Of a DNA stretch of 64,000 bases, positions 1 through 7,889 are shown piece by piece (the first letter of the stretch is position 1; the number at the start of each line of letters is the position of its first letter). Below the pieces are notes generated by a model. That model did not search any database. It saw only the letters and a program-made list of their open reading frames with translations, and was not told the DNA's origin. The stretch is from Clostridiales bacterium. Its GTDB lineage: Bacteria; Bacillota; Clostridia; Lachnospirales; Lachnospiraceae. The position numbers and the translations under genes are program-made. The stretch is taken from NCBI GenBank assembly GCA_019420275.1, contig JAHZHN010000006.1, positions 62,001 to 126,000 on the forward strand, in the 5' to 3' direction.

Positions 1-74
1 TCTCCTGTTCTGAATTCAGTTACTTCTCTTAACTGTGCATCTTCAATGCCTTTGATAATTTCCTGTGCGTTCAT
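1..74 (-). CDS. rplS: 50S ribosomal protein L19, 5' part only
   Basis: Only the first 24 codons lie in the window; the protein runs off the left edge. The visible N-terminus (MNAQEIIKGIEDAQLRE, then VTEFRTG) has the helix-then-FR.GD pattern of bacterial L19, a large-subunit protein at the 30S-50S interface. The start is fixed by AGGAGGAACAAC just upstream. It is the last visible gene of the rimM-trmD-HAD-rplS run, which matches the usual trmD-rplS order. Identity rests on a short stretch plus synteny. Confidence 0.85.
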   Translation of the reverse strand, partial: MNAQEIIKGIEDAQLREVTEFRTG

Positions 75-210
75 TGTTGTTCCTCCTTCAATCATTTTAG
101 ATGTTCTTAATACCGTTCGTAACAGAGGACCATCCTATTTATAACAACTTGGATATTCTACCACACTTTTTTAACCCTAGCAAGCATTTTTTTGAATCCG
201 GAGAACTTTT

Positions 211-1050
211 TTATACAGTTTTCCCAAGAATCAATGTTTCTATCGCTTTGGCAACTCCATCTTCCCGATTCGATACCGTAACATAGTCTGCCATCTTTTT
301 CATGGCTTCCAGCCCATTTTCCATGGCAACCGAATATCCGGCCTGTTGAAACATTTCTTTGTCATTATCAGCATCACCAAACACTATGATTTCTTCTTTT
401 GAAATTCCCAGGATTTCAGCCAAATGCACCAGACCGCTTCCTTTGTTGCAGCCTTTTTTTGAAATTTCTATATTTTTTGGCAGAGAACTGGAATACTGGA
501 TATCTGTAAACTGGCTGAGCCAGCTCCATACATTTGCCCGTTCCTCCATGGTGCGAAAAATCAAAGTCATCTTCTCTATTGTGCGCTGATTTTCCTTGAT
601 ATAATCTTCAATATTCTCCACAATTTTTCTGGATCCTTTTACAATCTCACGGGTGTTTTCATCCAGTTCAAAGTAATCCAAATGTTCCATCGGAACTCGT
701 TCTCCATATGACTGGCCTCCCTGGCTGACACTGATCATAAGATCAAACTGTCTCAGCTGGTCAATCAATTCCAGAGCTCTTTTGGGATCAAAGTGATTTG
801 TATAGATTGCTTTCTCTTCCTCAAGATCATATACTGTACCGCCATTACTAAAAATTCCATACCGGACTCCCTCGATAGATTTTAACTCCGGGGGCAGAGC
901 ATTCACCGCTCTGCCGGTGGCAGGAACGAAATAGACCCCCTGTCTGATAGCTTGTTTTATGGCTTCTTTGGTCCTTTTTGTAATTTTTCTTTCGTGATTT
1001 AGCAGCGTACCATCCATATCCGCAGCTGCCAGCCGAAACTTACTGCTCAC
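211..1050 (-). CDS. Cof-type HAD-IIB sugar/cofactor phosphatase
   Basis: A 279-residue HAD-superfamily hydrolase of the Cof (IIB) type, whose members dephosphorylate sugar phosphates and cofactors such as FMN or PLP in the cytosol. Motif I is DMDGTLL (nucleophile D11, acid/base D13); motif IV is GDADND near residue 222, and the long cap between them is typical of IIB. It starts with GTG (SSKF...) after AAGGTG, and its start lies inside the last codons of trmD (11-bp overlap), so it is probably translationally coupled. Its place between trmD and rplS is unusual. Substrate cannot be read from sequence. Confidence 0.88.
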   Translation of the reverse strand: MSSKFRLAAADMDGTLLNHERKITKRTKEAIKQAIRQGVYFVPATGRAVNALPPELKSIEGVRYGIFSNGGTVYDLEEEKAIYTNHFDPKRALELIDQLRQFDLMISVSQGGQSYGERVPMEHLDYFELDENTREIVKGSRKIVENIEDYIKENQRTIEKMTLIFRTMEERANVWSWLSQFTDIQYSSSLPKNIEISKKGCNKGSGLVHLAEILGISKEEIIVFGDADNDKEMFQQAGYSVAMENGLEAMKKMADYVTVSNREDGVAKAIETLILGKTV

Positions 1051-1756
1051 CGTTTTTCACCTTATCTTTCTCATAGGCTTCCCACAAGTCCGGGCGCCTT
1101 TCTTTTGTACGTTTTACAGACTGCTCATATCTCCATTTGCGAATATTCTCATGATGCCCGGACAACAATACTTCCGGTACTTCTTTATCTAAAAAGACCG
1201 GGGGTCTTGTGTACTGGGGATATTCCAGCAGACCATTCTCAAAAGATTCTTCCCCTGCAGATTCATCATTATTCAAAACTCCGGGAACCAGCCGGGAAAT
1301 AGCATCAATCATAACCATGGCAGGCAGCTCTCCTCCTGTCAGTACATAATCTCCAATGGAAACATAATCTGTAACAATTTCCTCCAGCACTCTCTCATCA
1401 ATTCCCTCATAATGGCCGCACAAAAACACCAGTTCTTCCTCTTTTGCCAGCTCCTTTGCCATTTCCTGACGAAATACCTTGCCCTGAGGCGTAAGATAAA
1501 TCACTCTTGGGGCTTTCTGCATATTTTTTCTCAAGTCCTGGTAGGCCCGATAAATTGGCTCAGGCTGCATTACAAGTCCCGCTCCTCCCCCATAAGGATA
1601 ATCATCCACTTTTAAATGCTTATTTGTGGAATAATCCCGGATATTGACCGCATTGATTTCCAGATGTCCAGCCTCTATGGCCCTTCCGATTATGCTGGTA
1701 TTTAATCCGTCTCTCACCATATCAGGAAATAATGTCAATATATGAAATCTATTCAT
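1040..1756 (-). CDS. trmD: tRNA (guanine-N1-)-methyltransferase TrmD
   Basis: TrmD transfers a methyl group from SAM to N1 of G37 in tRNAs reading CNN/GGN codons, preventing +1 frameshifts. At 238 residues it is full length. Hallmarks visible are the N-terminal FHILTLFPDMV, the deep-trefoil-knot SAM-binding segments GHYEGIDERV and SIGDYVLTGGELP, and the C-terminal helical domain with RPPVF. It overlaps rimM by 8 bp upstream and the HAD gene by 11 bp downstream, so the three genes are one tightly packed operon. The start has AAAGGA 8 bases upstream. Confidence 0.97.
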   Translation of the reverse strand: MNRFHILTLFPDMVRDGLNTSIIGRAIEAGHLEINAVNIRDYSTNKHLKVDDYPYGGGAGLVMQPEPIYRAYQDLRKNMQKAPRVIYLTPQGKVFRQEMAKELAKEEELVFLCGHYEGIDERVLEEIVTDYVSIGDYVLTGGELPAMVMIDAISRLVPGVLNNDESAGEESFENGLLEYPQYTRPPVFLDKEVPEVLLSGHHENIRKWRYEQSVKRTKERRPDLWEAYEKDKVKNGEQ

Positions 1757-2261
1757 CCAACAATCCTTTCATAAGATGAACCAGAATTTCTCCCTGCTCC
1801 AGGTCTACCTTTTTAATGCAGTCCCGAATCACAGGAAGAAGTACTTCTCTTCCATCTTCCATTTTTACTACATAAACATCGTTTGCTCCTGTCTGAAGCA
1901 CATCGATCAGTTCCCCCAGATATCCGCCGTCTTCTTTTAAAACTTTAAGTCCGATCAGATCGGCAATATAGTATTCATCTTTTCCCAGAGGTACCGCCTG
2001 ATCCCTCGATACAAACAGTCCACAGCGCTTATATGGTTCAATCTCATTGATATTGGTAAATTCACGAAATTTAAGAACTGGCTGGTTCTTTACAAATTTA
2101 CAGGATACCACATGAAGGAGCATCCTTTCCTTCCCTGTATCCAGATATACTTCTTTTAATTTTTTAAACCGCATGATATCATCTGTCATTGAATAAATCT
2201 TCACCTCGCCTGCAATCCCATGAGTATTGGCAATCGCACCAACCTGTAAGAATTCTTCCAT
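1749..2261 (-). CDS. rimM: 16S rRNA processing protein RimM
   Basis: RimM binds ribosomal protein S19 and assists maturation of the 30S head. The 170-residue protein shows the N-terminal beta-barrel (FLQVGAIANTHGIAGEVKIYS) and the C-terminal PRC-barrel (DLIGLKVL..., DVYVVKMEDGREVLLPVI). The start has AAAGGAGGACTGTATCA. rimM usually follows rpsP and a KH-domain gene; here it is first in its operon, with a promoter of its own and a decayed region upstream. Confidence 0.96.
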   Translation of the reverse strand: MEEFLQVGAIANTHGIAGEVKIYSMTDDIMRFKKLKEVYLDTGKERMLLHVVSCKFVKNQPVLKFREFTNINEIEPYKRCGLFVSRDQAVPLGKDEYYIADLIGLKVLKEDGGYLGELIDVLQTGANDVYVVKMEDGREVLLPVIRDCIKKVDLEQGEILVHLMKGLLDE

Positions 2262-2292
2262 TGATACAGTCCTCCTTTATTCTTTCCATATT

Positions 2293-2321
2293 ATAATAAT
2301 GAAAGAAACTTTAAAACACAA
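2293..2321 (-). promoter_or_regulatory. probable sigma-A promoter of the rimM operon
   Basis: On the minus strand, TTGTGT (2316-2321) and TATTAT (2293-2298) are 17 bases apart, about 30 bases upstream of the rimM start. The match to TTGACA/TATAAT is moderate; position and spacing are good. Confidence 0.5.
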
Positions 2322-2329
2322 CTATTTTT

Positions 2330-3105
2330 TACACAATCTTTTCATTTTTGCAGGCGGTCTTATAGTATAATTCAATTAGCTCAAACAAATCTATGAACAG
2401 ATTGGAATCGTAACCGACAGCAGCGGGATCTATGAAGTCCTGCATCAGGCAGACCTCTATGAACACAGGAACAAACCTGCCTGGAAACTGTCCAAGAGGC
2501 AAAAACAGCGTCTGGTGCTTGCCCTATGACCTTTCCAACTACTTTACGAAAATTATCCATTACTTTAGTTCAAAAAACTCTAACTACTTAAATTAATAAC
2601 TCAACTTAAAGAGGACAAATTAATGCTTTATATTACTATTTATATAACTATCCAATTCCTGAGCTGCTATCTATTGACCATTTCTGCATCTTTAAAACAC
2701 CTTAGTTTCATTTAGCAAATACGAAATATACTATTTTTTCTAATATATTTTTGACGCAAAGTACAATATCTATTATAATATCTATCACAATATTTTTATA
2801 ACTATTATTTAGCTTATTTTCTTTCAAAAGGGTAAAGGGAGGTGACTAATCTATAAAGGAGATAAGTTTTTAACAAGTTCATTTTATTATCTTATAAAAC
2901 AATAAGAATATGAAGGAAAATTTGAAGATAATTATTATAAAGTTACTCAAAACAATCACACTATTGTTATACTGGATATTCCAAATATAAGTACGAAAAT
3001 TATTTTTATGCAAATAAGCAAAGAGCTAAACTTATAAAACATACTACAACATATAGAAAAATGTGGTAACTACACATACATTATATTCATACATGGAGTA
3101 TTAAA
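2330..3105. other. AT-rich stretch without an intact gene
   Basis: No intact gene is recognised here. Between an in-frame TAG and TGA (about 2378-2528, plus strand) lies an open stretch reading QIYEQIGIVTDSSG and ending RQKQRLVLAL, with no start codon; it has protein-like composition and looks like the C-terminal remnant of an unidentified gene. Further on is very AT-rich sequence with an isolated GGAGGTG near 2838, and an unsupported 26-codon ORF at 2910-2990 encoding a hydrophobic peptide (no ribosome site). The region reads as gene decay. Confidence 0.4.
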
Positions 3106-3282
3106 ATGAAATCTAAATTCTATTTTATAGGAAGTGTTTTTTTCTTATTACTGCTGCTGGCAATTCTCATTGTCTTCTTTATTATAGGACGGCAGCCAGT
3201 GCATATGGCAGCAGGAACTCTGATGCTGCTGGCAATGCTGCTTGGCCGGCATCGTTTTCGAAAAGCCATGCGAAAAAAATGA
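3106..3282 (+). CDS. 58-residue two-helix membrane protein
   Basis: A short ORF starting ATG at 3106, with GGAG seven bases upstream. The product has two hydrophobic segments, about residues 5-28 (FYFIGSVFFLLLLLAILIVF) and 34-47, then a basic tail ending RHRFRKAMRKK, which predicts a small membrane protein with a cytoplasmic C-terminus. It is followed 13 bases later by a perfect 15-bp stem-loop. Function is unknown and no family is recognised. It is the only apparently intact gene in the decayed 2.3-3.4 kb stretch. Confidence 0.5.
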   Translation: MKSKFYFIGSVFFLLLLLAILIVFFIIGRQPVHMAAGTLMLLAMLLGRHRFRKAMRKK

Positions 3283-3295
3283 AATGAAATGGCGG

Positions 3296-3329
3296 CGGAT
3301 AGGGGAGAAGGTTTCTTCTCCCCTATCCG
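3296..3329 (+). terminator. 15-bp perfect stem-loop after the small membrane ORF
   Basis: CGGATAGGGGAGAAG (3296-3310) pairs exactly with 3315-3329 across a GTTT loop. The stem is very stable, but neither strand has a strong T-run after it, so it may be a terminator or an RNA-stabilising hairpin. Confidence 0.55.
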
Positions 3330-3358
3330 ATGATCACCGGAATTCACTGTTAAAAATG

Positions 3359-3640
3359 TTATTCTTCCACAATTCCCATTTTACTTCTAAATTCAGCTGC
3401 CGCTTCTTCTAAGTGAAAGATTCCCAGCCGAAAACCAGTGGTTTCGTTATAAATCTTCTGCATTGCCGGAGCTTTGCTTAAAACTATATCTGCAGTCGTA
3501 TCATCTTTTTCAAAAACAGCTCTGCCATAATATCTAAGAAAATTTTCTCCATTACAGGCACAAATTTCCACGTTTGGATTCACTTCCAGCTGTTTATAAA
3601 CATCCTTAAATGTTCCAACGCAAAAATACAGCCTTCCATT
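3359..3640 (-). pseudogene. remnant of a pyridoxamine 5'-phosphate oxidase-like flavoprotein
   Basis: The reading NGRLYFCVGTFKDVYKQLE, then NPNVEICACNGENFLRYYG and a C-terminal part ending KMGIVEE, matches the C-terminal two thirds of small FMN-binding split-barrel (PPOX-like) proteins, which show LY..TG..KDV.KQ...NP..EIC. An in-frame TGA lies just upstream of this segment, a neighbouring frame (TFD) seems to continue the homology, and the N-terminal half is missing. A 74-residue ORF starting at the internal Met (3583) is therefore probably not a gene in its own right. Confidence 0.65.
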
Positions 3641-3679
3641 TAATCAAAAGTGAAAATTTTACTTATCCTTTTTAGCTAT

Positions 3680-3946
3680 TCACGGAACAAGCTTTATAAT
3701 ATCTGCCAGCACTTTTGACAGTCCCATACACCCCCATAATCCTAATATCACACACGCCTCAAACCATGCTAAATTATATGACGTTTTTCCATATAATATA
3801 GAGTAAAAGCAGACAGCAATTACAACAGCTGCCAGAACCGTTCTCACTTTCTTTATAACTACTGTTGCTTTTGTCTTGGGTTTTTCCCATGTACTTTCCA
3901 ATTCATCTGGAGCGTACACATACAAAAATACATGCATAAATGACAT
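3680..3946 (-). CDS. hypothetical membrane protein, possibly an AgrB-like remnant
   Basis: An 88-residue product with a hydrophilic start (SFMHVFLYVYAPDELES) and two membrane segments, about residues 37-52 and 60-80. The YAP...-acidic stretch followed by a basic segment and two helices recalls the C-terminal half of AgrB-type peptide-processing membrane proteases, but the catalytic His/Cys half is absent. The ribosome site is poor, and the frame stays open only eight codons further upstream, to a TGA. It is either a fragment or an unknown small protein; the AgrB link is a guess. Confidence 0.35.
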   Translation of the reverse strand: MSFMHVFLYVYAPDELESTWEKPKTKATVVIKKVRTVLAAVVIAVCFYSILYGKTSYNLAWFEACVILGLWGCMGLSKVLADIIKLVP

Positions 3947-3975
3947 TTGCCTGCGGCAAATATAATTTCAAGATA

Positions 3976-4010
3976 AAAACAGAGGAATGATTTGAAAAAT
4001 CACTCCTCTG
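3976..4010 (-). terminator. terminator of the CAT-like gene
   Basis: CAGAGGAnTGATTT and its complement form a stem; read on the minus strand it is followed by GTTTTTATC. It begins directly at the stop codon of the acyltransferase gene. Confidence 0.8.
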
Positions 4011-4625
4011 TTAAAGTTCTAAAATACATCTCTGCAGTCTCTCTAAAAATTCACATGCCTCTATTCCGTCCATCTGCACATGATGAAACTGAAAAGATAC
4101 CTGCAGTTTATATGCAGATTTCTCTTTTCGATACCTTCCCCATATCATAAACGGATTATTAAAGATACCGCTGTACATATTCATTACACCGTCAATTTCA
4201 TATTTTACAAGACTGGATGTCCCAATGATCATATGATCTTCAATCTCATGATCCTCACATGTTTCCCGCACCTTCTGTGTCAGCTCCAGATAAGACCGAC
4301 TGAATTCTTTCAAATCTGCATAAAAAGGAAGATCGCAGGAATTGATTCCGCCGTCCCGGTTGGCAACAATCACATTGATTCCGATTTTGTCATACTTCAT
4401 CAATTTCTTTCCTACAGGAAGAAGATGAAATTCTTTCGTATCGTTTGCTGCAAGGCAAATGCAGTAGCACAGAAGCATATTGAGCTTATATTCCGTCTTT
4501 TTCTGTTCCAGCAGATTGGATATATCCAAAGTTTTAAAAATTGTAACCATAGGCATAGGAGCGTCAATATATAACTGCCAGCTTTTTGCCCGATCCGTAT
4601 CCATAGGATTAACTTCTCTCATCAT
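4011..4625 (-). CDS. chloramphenicol acetyltransferase-like acyltransferase
   Basis: A 204-residue protein of the CatA-like O-acetyltransferase family, trimeric enzymes using acetyl-CoA. The catalytic signature HHxxxDG is present as HHVQMDG at residues 181-187, and the family segments INxxVANRDGGI and FNNPFMIWGRY are in the expected order. Start is M1 or M2, with AAGGAG just upstream. A lipoprotein gene lies 8 bases upstream in the same operon. True CAT resistance enzymes are slightly longer and conserve other residues, so this is more probably a housekeeping CAT-fold acyltransferase; the acceptor is unknown. Confidence 0.82.
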   Translation of the reverse strand: MMREVNPMDTDRAKSWQLYIDAPMPMVTIFKTLDISNLLEQKKTEYKLNMLLCYCICLAANDTKEFHLLPVGKKLMKYDKIGINVIVANRDGGINSCDLPFYADLKEFSRSYLELTQKVRETCEDHEIEDHMIIGTSSLVKYEIDGVMNMYSGIFNNPFMIWGRYRKEKSAYKLQVSFQFHHVQMDGIEACEFLERLQRCILEL

Positions 4626-4633
4626 CTTTCTCC

Positions 4634-5068
4634 TTAAAAATAATTATTCAGATCATCTGCTGCTTCTTCTGTTATCTGAAACACTATATGAATATCTCCC
4701 ATTTCCAGATCGATATATGGCTGATCATACGTTGTGATTTCACACACATCATATAACTTTTCATCCGGTTTTGTTTCCCCCAATTTTATTGTTTCCTCCT
4801 GTGAAAATCCAAACGTTCCTGTTTTTTTCGCATCATCCGGCAGTTCTCCCAGCTTCCAATGCTTTAGATCCAAAGTGTTTACAAATTTTTTCAAATCTTT
4901 GTCTTTTGTTATTGTCTTTGTTACATTAGATGTGTCCTCAGACACAATTGTTATCTCCTGTGCTTTGGAAAGTTCATCCTGATATTCCGAAGCATCAGGA
5001 TTTTCCTTATTCTGACAGCCGCACAGTATAAAACAAAGAACCATACATACAAACAAAACTTTTCTCAT
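4634..5068 (-). CDS. small lipoprotein of unknown function
   Basis: A 144-residue predicted lipoprotein: N-terminal MRKVLFVCMVLCFILCGC gives a type II signal peptide with lipobox LCGC, lipidated Cys at 18. The mature part is acidic and soluble (KAQEITIVSEDTSNV...), with an IHIVF strand near the C-terminus, resembling small uncharacterised Clostridia lipoproteins. It precedes the CAT-like gene by 8 bases and presumably shares its transcript. No function can be assigned. Confidence 0.75.
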   Translation of the reverse strand: MRKVLFVCMVLCFILCGCQNKENPDASEYQDELSKAQEITIVSEDTSNVTKTITKDKDLKKFVNTLDLKHWKLGELPDDAKKTGTFGFSQEETIKLGETKPDEKLYDVCEITTYDQPYIDLEMGDIHIVFQITEEAADDLNNYF

Positions 5069-5091
5069 AATGCCCTCTCTTTCTGTCTGCT

Positions 5092-5211
5092 TTATTCCAC
5101 TGTTAATATTGCCAAATCCTGTGTCCCCATATTAACCGTACTGCACGTGCACATATGATTCCTTTCGGCAAACGCAGTATACATCAGACTCAAAATTTTC
5201 CGCCCAATCAT
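5092..5211 (-). CDS. possible 39-residue ORF coupled to the GNAT gene
   Basis: The ATG overlaps the stop codon of the upstream acetyltransferase gene (ATGA), and the frame stays open for 39 codons (MIGRKILSLMYTAFAERNH... ending LAILTVE). The reading contains CTC and has no membrane segment. The overlap suggests coupling, but there is no homology recognised, so it may be chance. Confidence 0.25.
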   Translation of the reverse strand: MIGRKILSLMYTAFAERNHMCTCSTVNMGTQDLAILTVE

Positions 5212-5654
5212 GAAAAACCGCTCATACTGCTGAATGATTCTAATTTTTTGCACATCCAAATATGGGGACAGAATTCCTCATAATCTATGTCCCCATATTG
5301 CAAATACCCCTGTTTCCCATAAAAATCCTTTGCCTGCAGCTGCGCATGAAGACAAATTCTGCTGCCTTCTTCACTCTTTATGGCTTCCTCGGCAGCTTCC
5401 AGAACCTTTGTACCAATATTTTGTCCCCGGTACTCTTTCAGGACAGCAATCCTTCCTACTTTGAAATCTCCTGTTTTCTTATCCCGAAAAAATCTGCAGA
5501 CAGCAATCGGTTTTTCTCCGTCAAACATTACAAGATGCCTGGCATAGGAATCAACTTCGTCAAATTCGTTCTTAAAACCTTGTTCCTCCACAAAAACTAT
5601 TTCTCTGATTCTGACAGCTTCTTCCGGCAATGTATCGTATATCTTAATATTCAC
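5208..5654 (-). CDS. GNAT acetyltransferase, ElaA/YjcF type
   Basis: A GCN5-related N-acetyltransferase of about 148 residues. The N-terminal IREIVFVEEQGF and the acetyl-CoA loop VGRIAVLKEYRGQNIG are characteristic of the ElaA/YjcF group; HAQLQAKDFYGKQGY is the usual C-terminal motif. I prefer a GTG start at 5654 (VNIKIYDTLPEE, with AAGGA nine bases upstream) over an ATG at 5711: the longer form adds a very basic extension and overlaps the preceding small ORF. Substrate is unknown. Confidence 0.85.
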   Translation of the reverse strand: MNIKIYDTLPEEAVRIREIVFVEEQGFKNEFDEVDSYARHLVMFDGEKPIAVCRFFRDKKTGDFKVGRIAVLKEYRGQNIGTKVLEAAEEAIKSEEGSRICLHAQLQAKDFYGKQGYLQYGDIDYEEFCPHIWMCKKLESFSSMSGFS

Positions 5655-5691
5655 TTCTTGTTTCCTTATCCTCTGCTTAAACTTTCCGCTT

Positions 5692-5826
5692 TTATTTCTT
5701 TTTTTCACCATCCGGTTTCTCTTCTTTCTTATGAGAGTCCAAAAATGACTGCCGCGAGTTTCCCTTTAGGATCATCGTATAAAACAGCACAGCAATTCCT
5801 GCAATAATAAAAATAATCTCCAGCAT
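5692..5826 (-). CDS. 44-residue single-helix membrane protein
   Basis: A short ORF with an excellent ribosome site (GGAGGTGAGGAAAG before ATG). The product is one membrane helix (LEIIFIIAGIAVLFYTMIL, residues 2-20) followed by a charged tail rich in Lys and Glu. It sits 18 bases after the preceding membrane-protein gene and 37 bases before the preferred GTG start of the GNAT gene, so it fits neatly in an operon. No family is recognised. Confidence 0.6.
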   Translation of the reverse strand: MLEIIFIIAGIAVLFYTMILKGNSRQSFLDSHKKEEKPDGEKKK

Positions 5827-5844
5827 CTTTCCTCACCTCCAGAT

Positions 5845-6630
5845 TTATTCGCCTCTCCGATATTGGACTGCACAATAAATCATACAGCAAAACGCCCCAA
5901 ACGCACATCCAAGACATGGAAAATATATATGATGCGGCAGTTTCCCAAAATATGGATGACTGAAAACGCAGAATACAGCAAAGATACAAAACACCAGAAA
6001 ACTCCAAAATATGTATATCGGTTTCCTGCTCTTTTTTATCTCGACTGAATTTTCCCATTTCTTTTTTCGTTCCAGCACATACAACAGCCGGCTCTCATCA
6101 TCATATCCTTTTCCCAAAATGTAGGTTCTTCTGCCCGTGCATTCTTCACCGTATTTCACCTGGCACACCAAAGAATAAGAGCTGGGATGTTCTTTCATAA
6201 CATCAACCTTCAGAATCTCTGTCATTGTGGAGGAACTTAGCTCCTGACGCTCAATCTGATTTTTCAGTTTTATTAATTCTCTCTGTGTCATTGCTGCCAT
6301 TTGTACAGCACCGATAATTCCCCTGCGATATCCGATATACTTCCGGATATCCGAAACATACAGCCTTCCGGACGAATCTTCATAAAAAATCATAGCATCT
6401 CTCTGCAGAGCACACCCTAACCATATCGACAGGCAAATGATAAGCCCTGTCACTGCAAAACACATAAGAAGCAGCACAATTATCTTATATTCATCCAGTT
6501 TTATACTGATGCAAACTCCCAGGAAAATAAAGATAAATGCCAGTATGATGATTCCTGCCATTCCTGCTATAGCGCGAATGACATAATGATTCTTTTCTTT
6601 TGTCTGCAGTGACATCCAGACTCTTGTCAT
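5845..6630 (-). CDS. hypothetical membrane protein with two helix pairs
   Basis: A 261-residue protein. Hydrophobic segments fall at about 19-41 and 49-72, and again at 205-222 and 233-252, enclosing a soluble middle domain of about 130 residues (VSDIRKYIGYRRG..., KYGEECTGRRTYILGKGYDDESRLLYVLER). The arrangement resembles small membrane-anchored regulatory or PH-like domain proteins, but no family is recognised. The start has AAAGGAGG six bases upstream. It is followed by the 44-residue membrane ORF. Confidence 0.7.
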   Translation of the reverse strand: MTRVWMSLQTKEKNHYVIRAIAGMAGIIILAFIFIFLGVCISIKLDEYKIIVLLLMCFAVTGLIICLSIWLGCALQRDAMIFYEDSSGRLYVSDIRKYIGYRRGIIGAVQMAAMTQRELIKLKNQIERQELSSSTMTEILKVDVMKEHPSSYSLVCQVKYGEECTGRRTYILGKGYDDESRLLYVLERKKKWENSVEIKKSRKPIYIFWSFLVFCIFAVFCVFSHPYFGKLPHHIYFPCLGCAFGAFCCMIYCAVQYRRGE

Positions 6631-6677
6631 AACACGCCTCCTTTATCAGATGCAGTTCTTTTTGATTTACTGCAATT

Positions 6678-7226
6678 TCATCTTGCATTCTCCTGAAATA
6701 TTTTTCTAATTTCATCCACAATTGGCTTCAATGTTTTTTCATCCACAAAATTTACTTTTTTATCATAGGTGTCTATCATGGCTTTCGTCTCCGCCGTCAT
6801 TTTCTCCAGGGGTGTATTTTTTACGGAATTGTACAAAAGCTTCATCATCGTTTTATGTTTAAATGTAAGCTGTTTATAATCAATCCCTCCACGAAGATGG
6901 AATATCCTGACATTTTTATATATATTCTCCGGCAGCTGTTTCTGAAGAGAAGCTCTTATATTCTTTACGTTCTCCGAATCTGCAGGATCAGCTAGTCCAA
7001 CAGTGATAAGAATCAGTTTGGCACTCTCAGGAAAATACTTTTTTGCCCTCTTCAGTCCTTTTACCCCGCCTGCGTATAATCCGCCCAAATAAATCACCAG
7101 TTTACAACCGGATATGTTCGCTTTCTCATCATAACTGATAAGTTTTATACCCGTTAATTCCGACAATTTTTTGGCATAAAAACGAGTTGTCCCATACTGT
7201 GAGCCATAAATAATAATACTTTTCAT
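6678..7226 (-). CDS. flavodoxin-domain protein
   Basis: A 182-residue protein of the flavodoxin_5 type (HemG/protoporphyrinogen-oxidase-like fold), expected to bind FMN. Seen are the N-terminal strand and phosphate loop IIIYGSQYGTTRFYAKKL, a Gly-rich GGLYAGGVKGLKRAKKYF segment and the HLRGGIDYKQLTFKHK motif typical of this subfamily. The C-terminal extension is charged. It lies upstream of the membrane-protein genes on the same strand. The redox partner is unknown. Confidence 0.82.
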   Translation of the reverse strand: MKSIIIYGSQYGTTRFYAKKLSELTGIKLISYDEKANISGCKLVIYLGGLYAGGVKGLKRAKKYFPESAKLILITVGLADPADSENVKNIRASLQKQLPENIYKNVRIFHLRGGIDYKQLTFKHKTMMKLLYNSVKNTPLEKMTAETKAMIDTYDKKVNFVDEKTLKPIVDEIRKIFQENAR

Positions 7227-7279
7227 GAATTTTAATCTTATGTTCTCCTTTCTAAAATCCTTTTAGAGATATATCACAA

Positions 7280-7420
7280 TCAACGATTGGATAACATTTG
7301 TTCTTTGACGTAGACCATAGAATTTTCTTCCTCCGTTTTGCCAATAAAACTAAACTCTTGATTTAAATCAATCATGGAATAATCCTCTACTTTGCATACA
7401 AAAAAACATATCATCCAATT
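7280..7420 (-). pseudogene. remnant of an ACT-domain protein
   Basis: The reading FFVCKVEDYSMIDLNQEFSF, then IGKTEEENSMVY, is strongly reminiscent of the N-terminal region of small tandem-ACT proteins of Firmicutes (pattern F.VCK..D...IDL..EF.F..KT..E.SLVC). It is cut off by a TGA shortly after and a TAA shortly before, so only about 45 residues of a protein of roughly 130 survive. This explains most of the gap between the flavodoxin gene and yjdF. Confidence 0.5.
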
Positions 7421-7465
7421 TCTTTATTTCTATAATGCCTCCATTAAATCTGTATCAAGATTGAG

Positions 7466-7882
7466 CTAATGTCCTTTGTGTTTCTCTCTTCGTTTTTGCT
7501 GTCTCAGAATAAATTTTTGCTGCTTCCAGATGTCTTTTTTCTTTTTGGCAATTTTTTTGCGTTCCTTTTTCTGTATTTCCCGCTGTTTCTGCAATGCCTG
7601 CTGGGATTTTGTTCCAACTCCCGTCTGCCGCACCTGATTTTTCGCACTGCGCTGCCTCCGTTTTGGATTATCCGCCTTTTGCCTCCTTACACTTTGAACC
7701 GCTGGACTGAATTTCAACTCCCCATAATGCCTGAGAATAAAATCATATACCTCATACCCCTTTGGTTCTGCTCCAAATGTAATCTTGCAGACAGATAATT
7801 CCTGCTCTGTCTGCCGCTCAAAAACACCGATCCAAAACGGATCCTCAAAGAAAACTGTCAGCATTCCATTTACTCTGTCCAT
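7466..7882 (-). CDS. yjdF: YjdF family protein (DUF2992)
   Basis: A 138-residue YjdF-family protein. The N-terminal domain (LTVFFEDPFWIGVFER, then CKITFGAEPKGYEVYDFIL) is the conserved DUF2992 core, and the C-terminal half is an extremely basic Lys/Arg/Gln tail (QKKERKKIAKKKKDIWKQQK), suggesting nucleic-acid binding. Family knowledge: yjdF genes are commonly preceded by the yjdF RNA motif, a riboswitch responding to azaaromatic compounds; such a leader is present here. ATG follows GGAGGGATTCGTT. The physiological role is not settled. Confidence 0.9.
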   Translation of the reverse strand: MDRVNGMLTVFFEDPFWIGVFERQTEQELSVCKITFGAEPKGYEVYDFILRHYGELKFSPAVQSVRRQKADNPKRRQRSAKNQVRQTGVGTKSQQALQKQREIQKKERKKIAKKKKDIWKQQKFILRQQKRREKHKGH

Positions 7883-7889
7883 AACGAAT

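Noticed and set aside
2910..2990. 26-codon ORF encoding a hydrophobic Ile/Leu-rich peptide (possible small toxin)
   Set aside because: No ribosome site, very AT-rich background where such frames arise by chance, no antitoxin RNA or repeat structure nearby.
4080..4574. 164-codon plus-strand ORF opposite the CAT-like gene
   Set aside because: Antisense shadow of a gene with clear catalytic motifs; no ribosome site.
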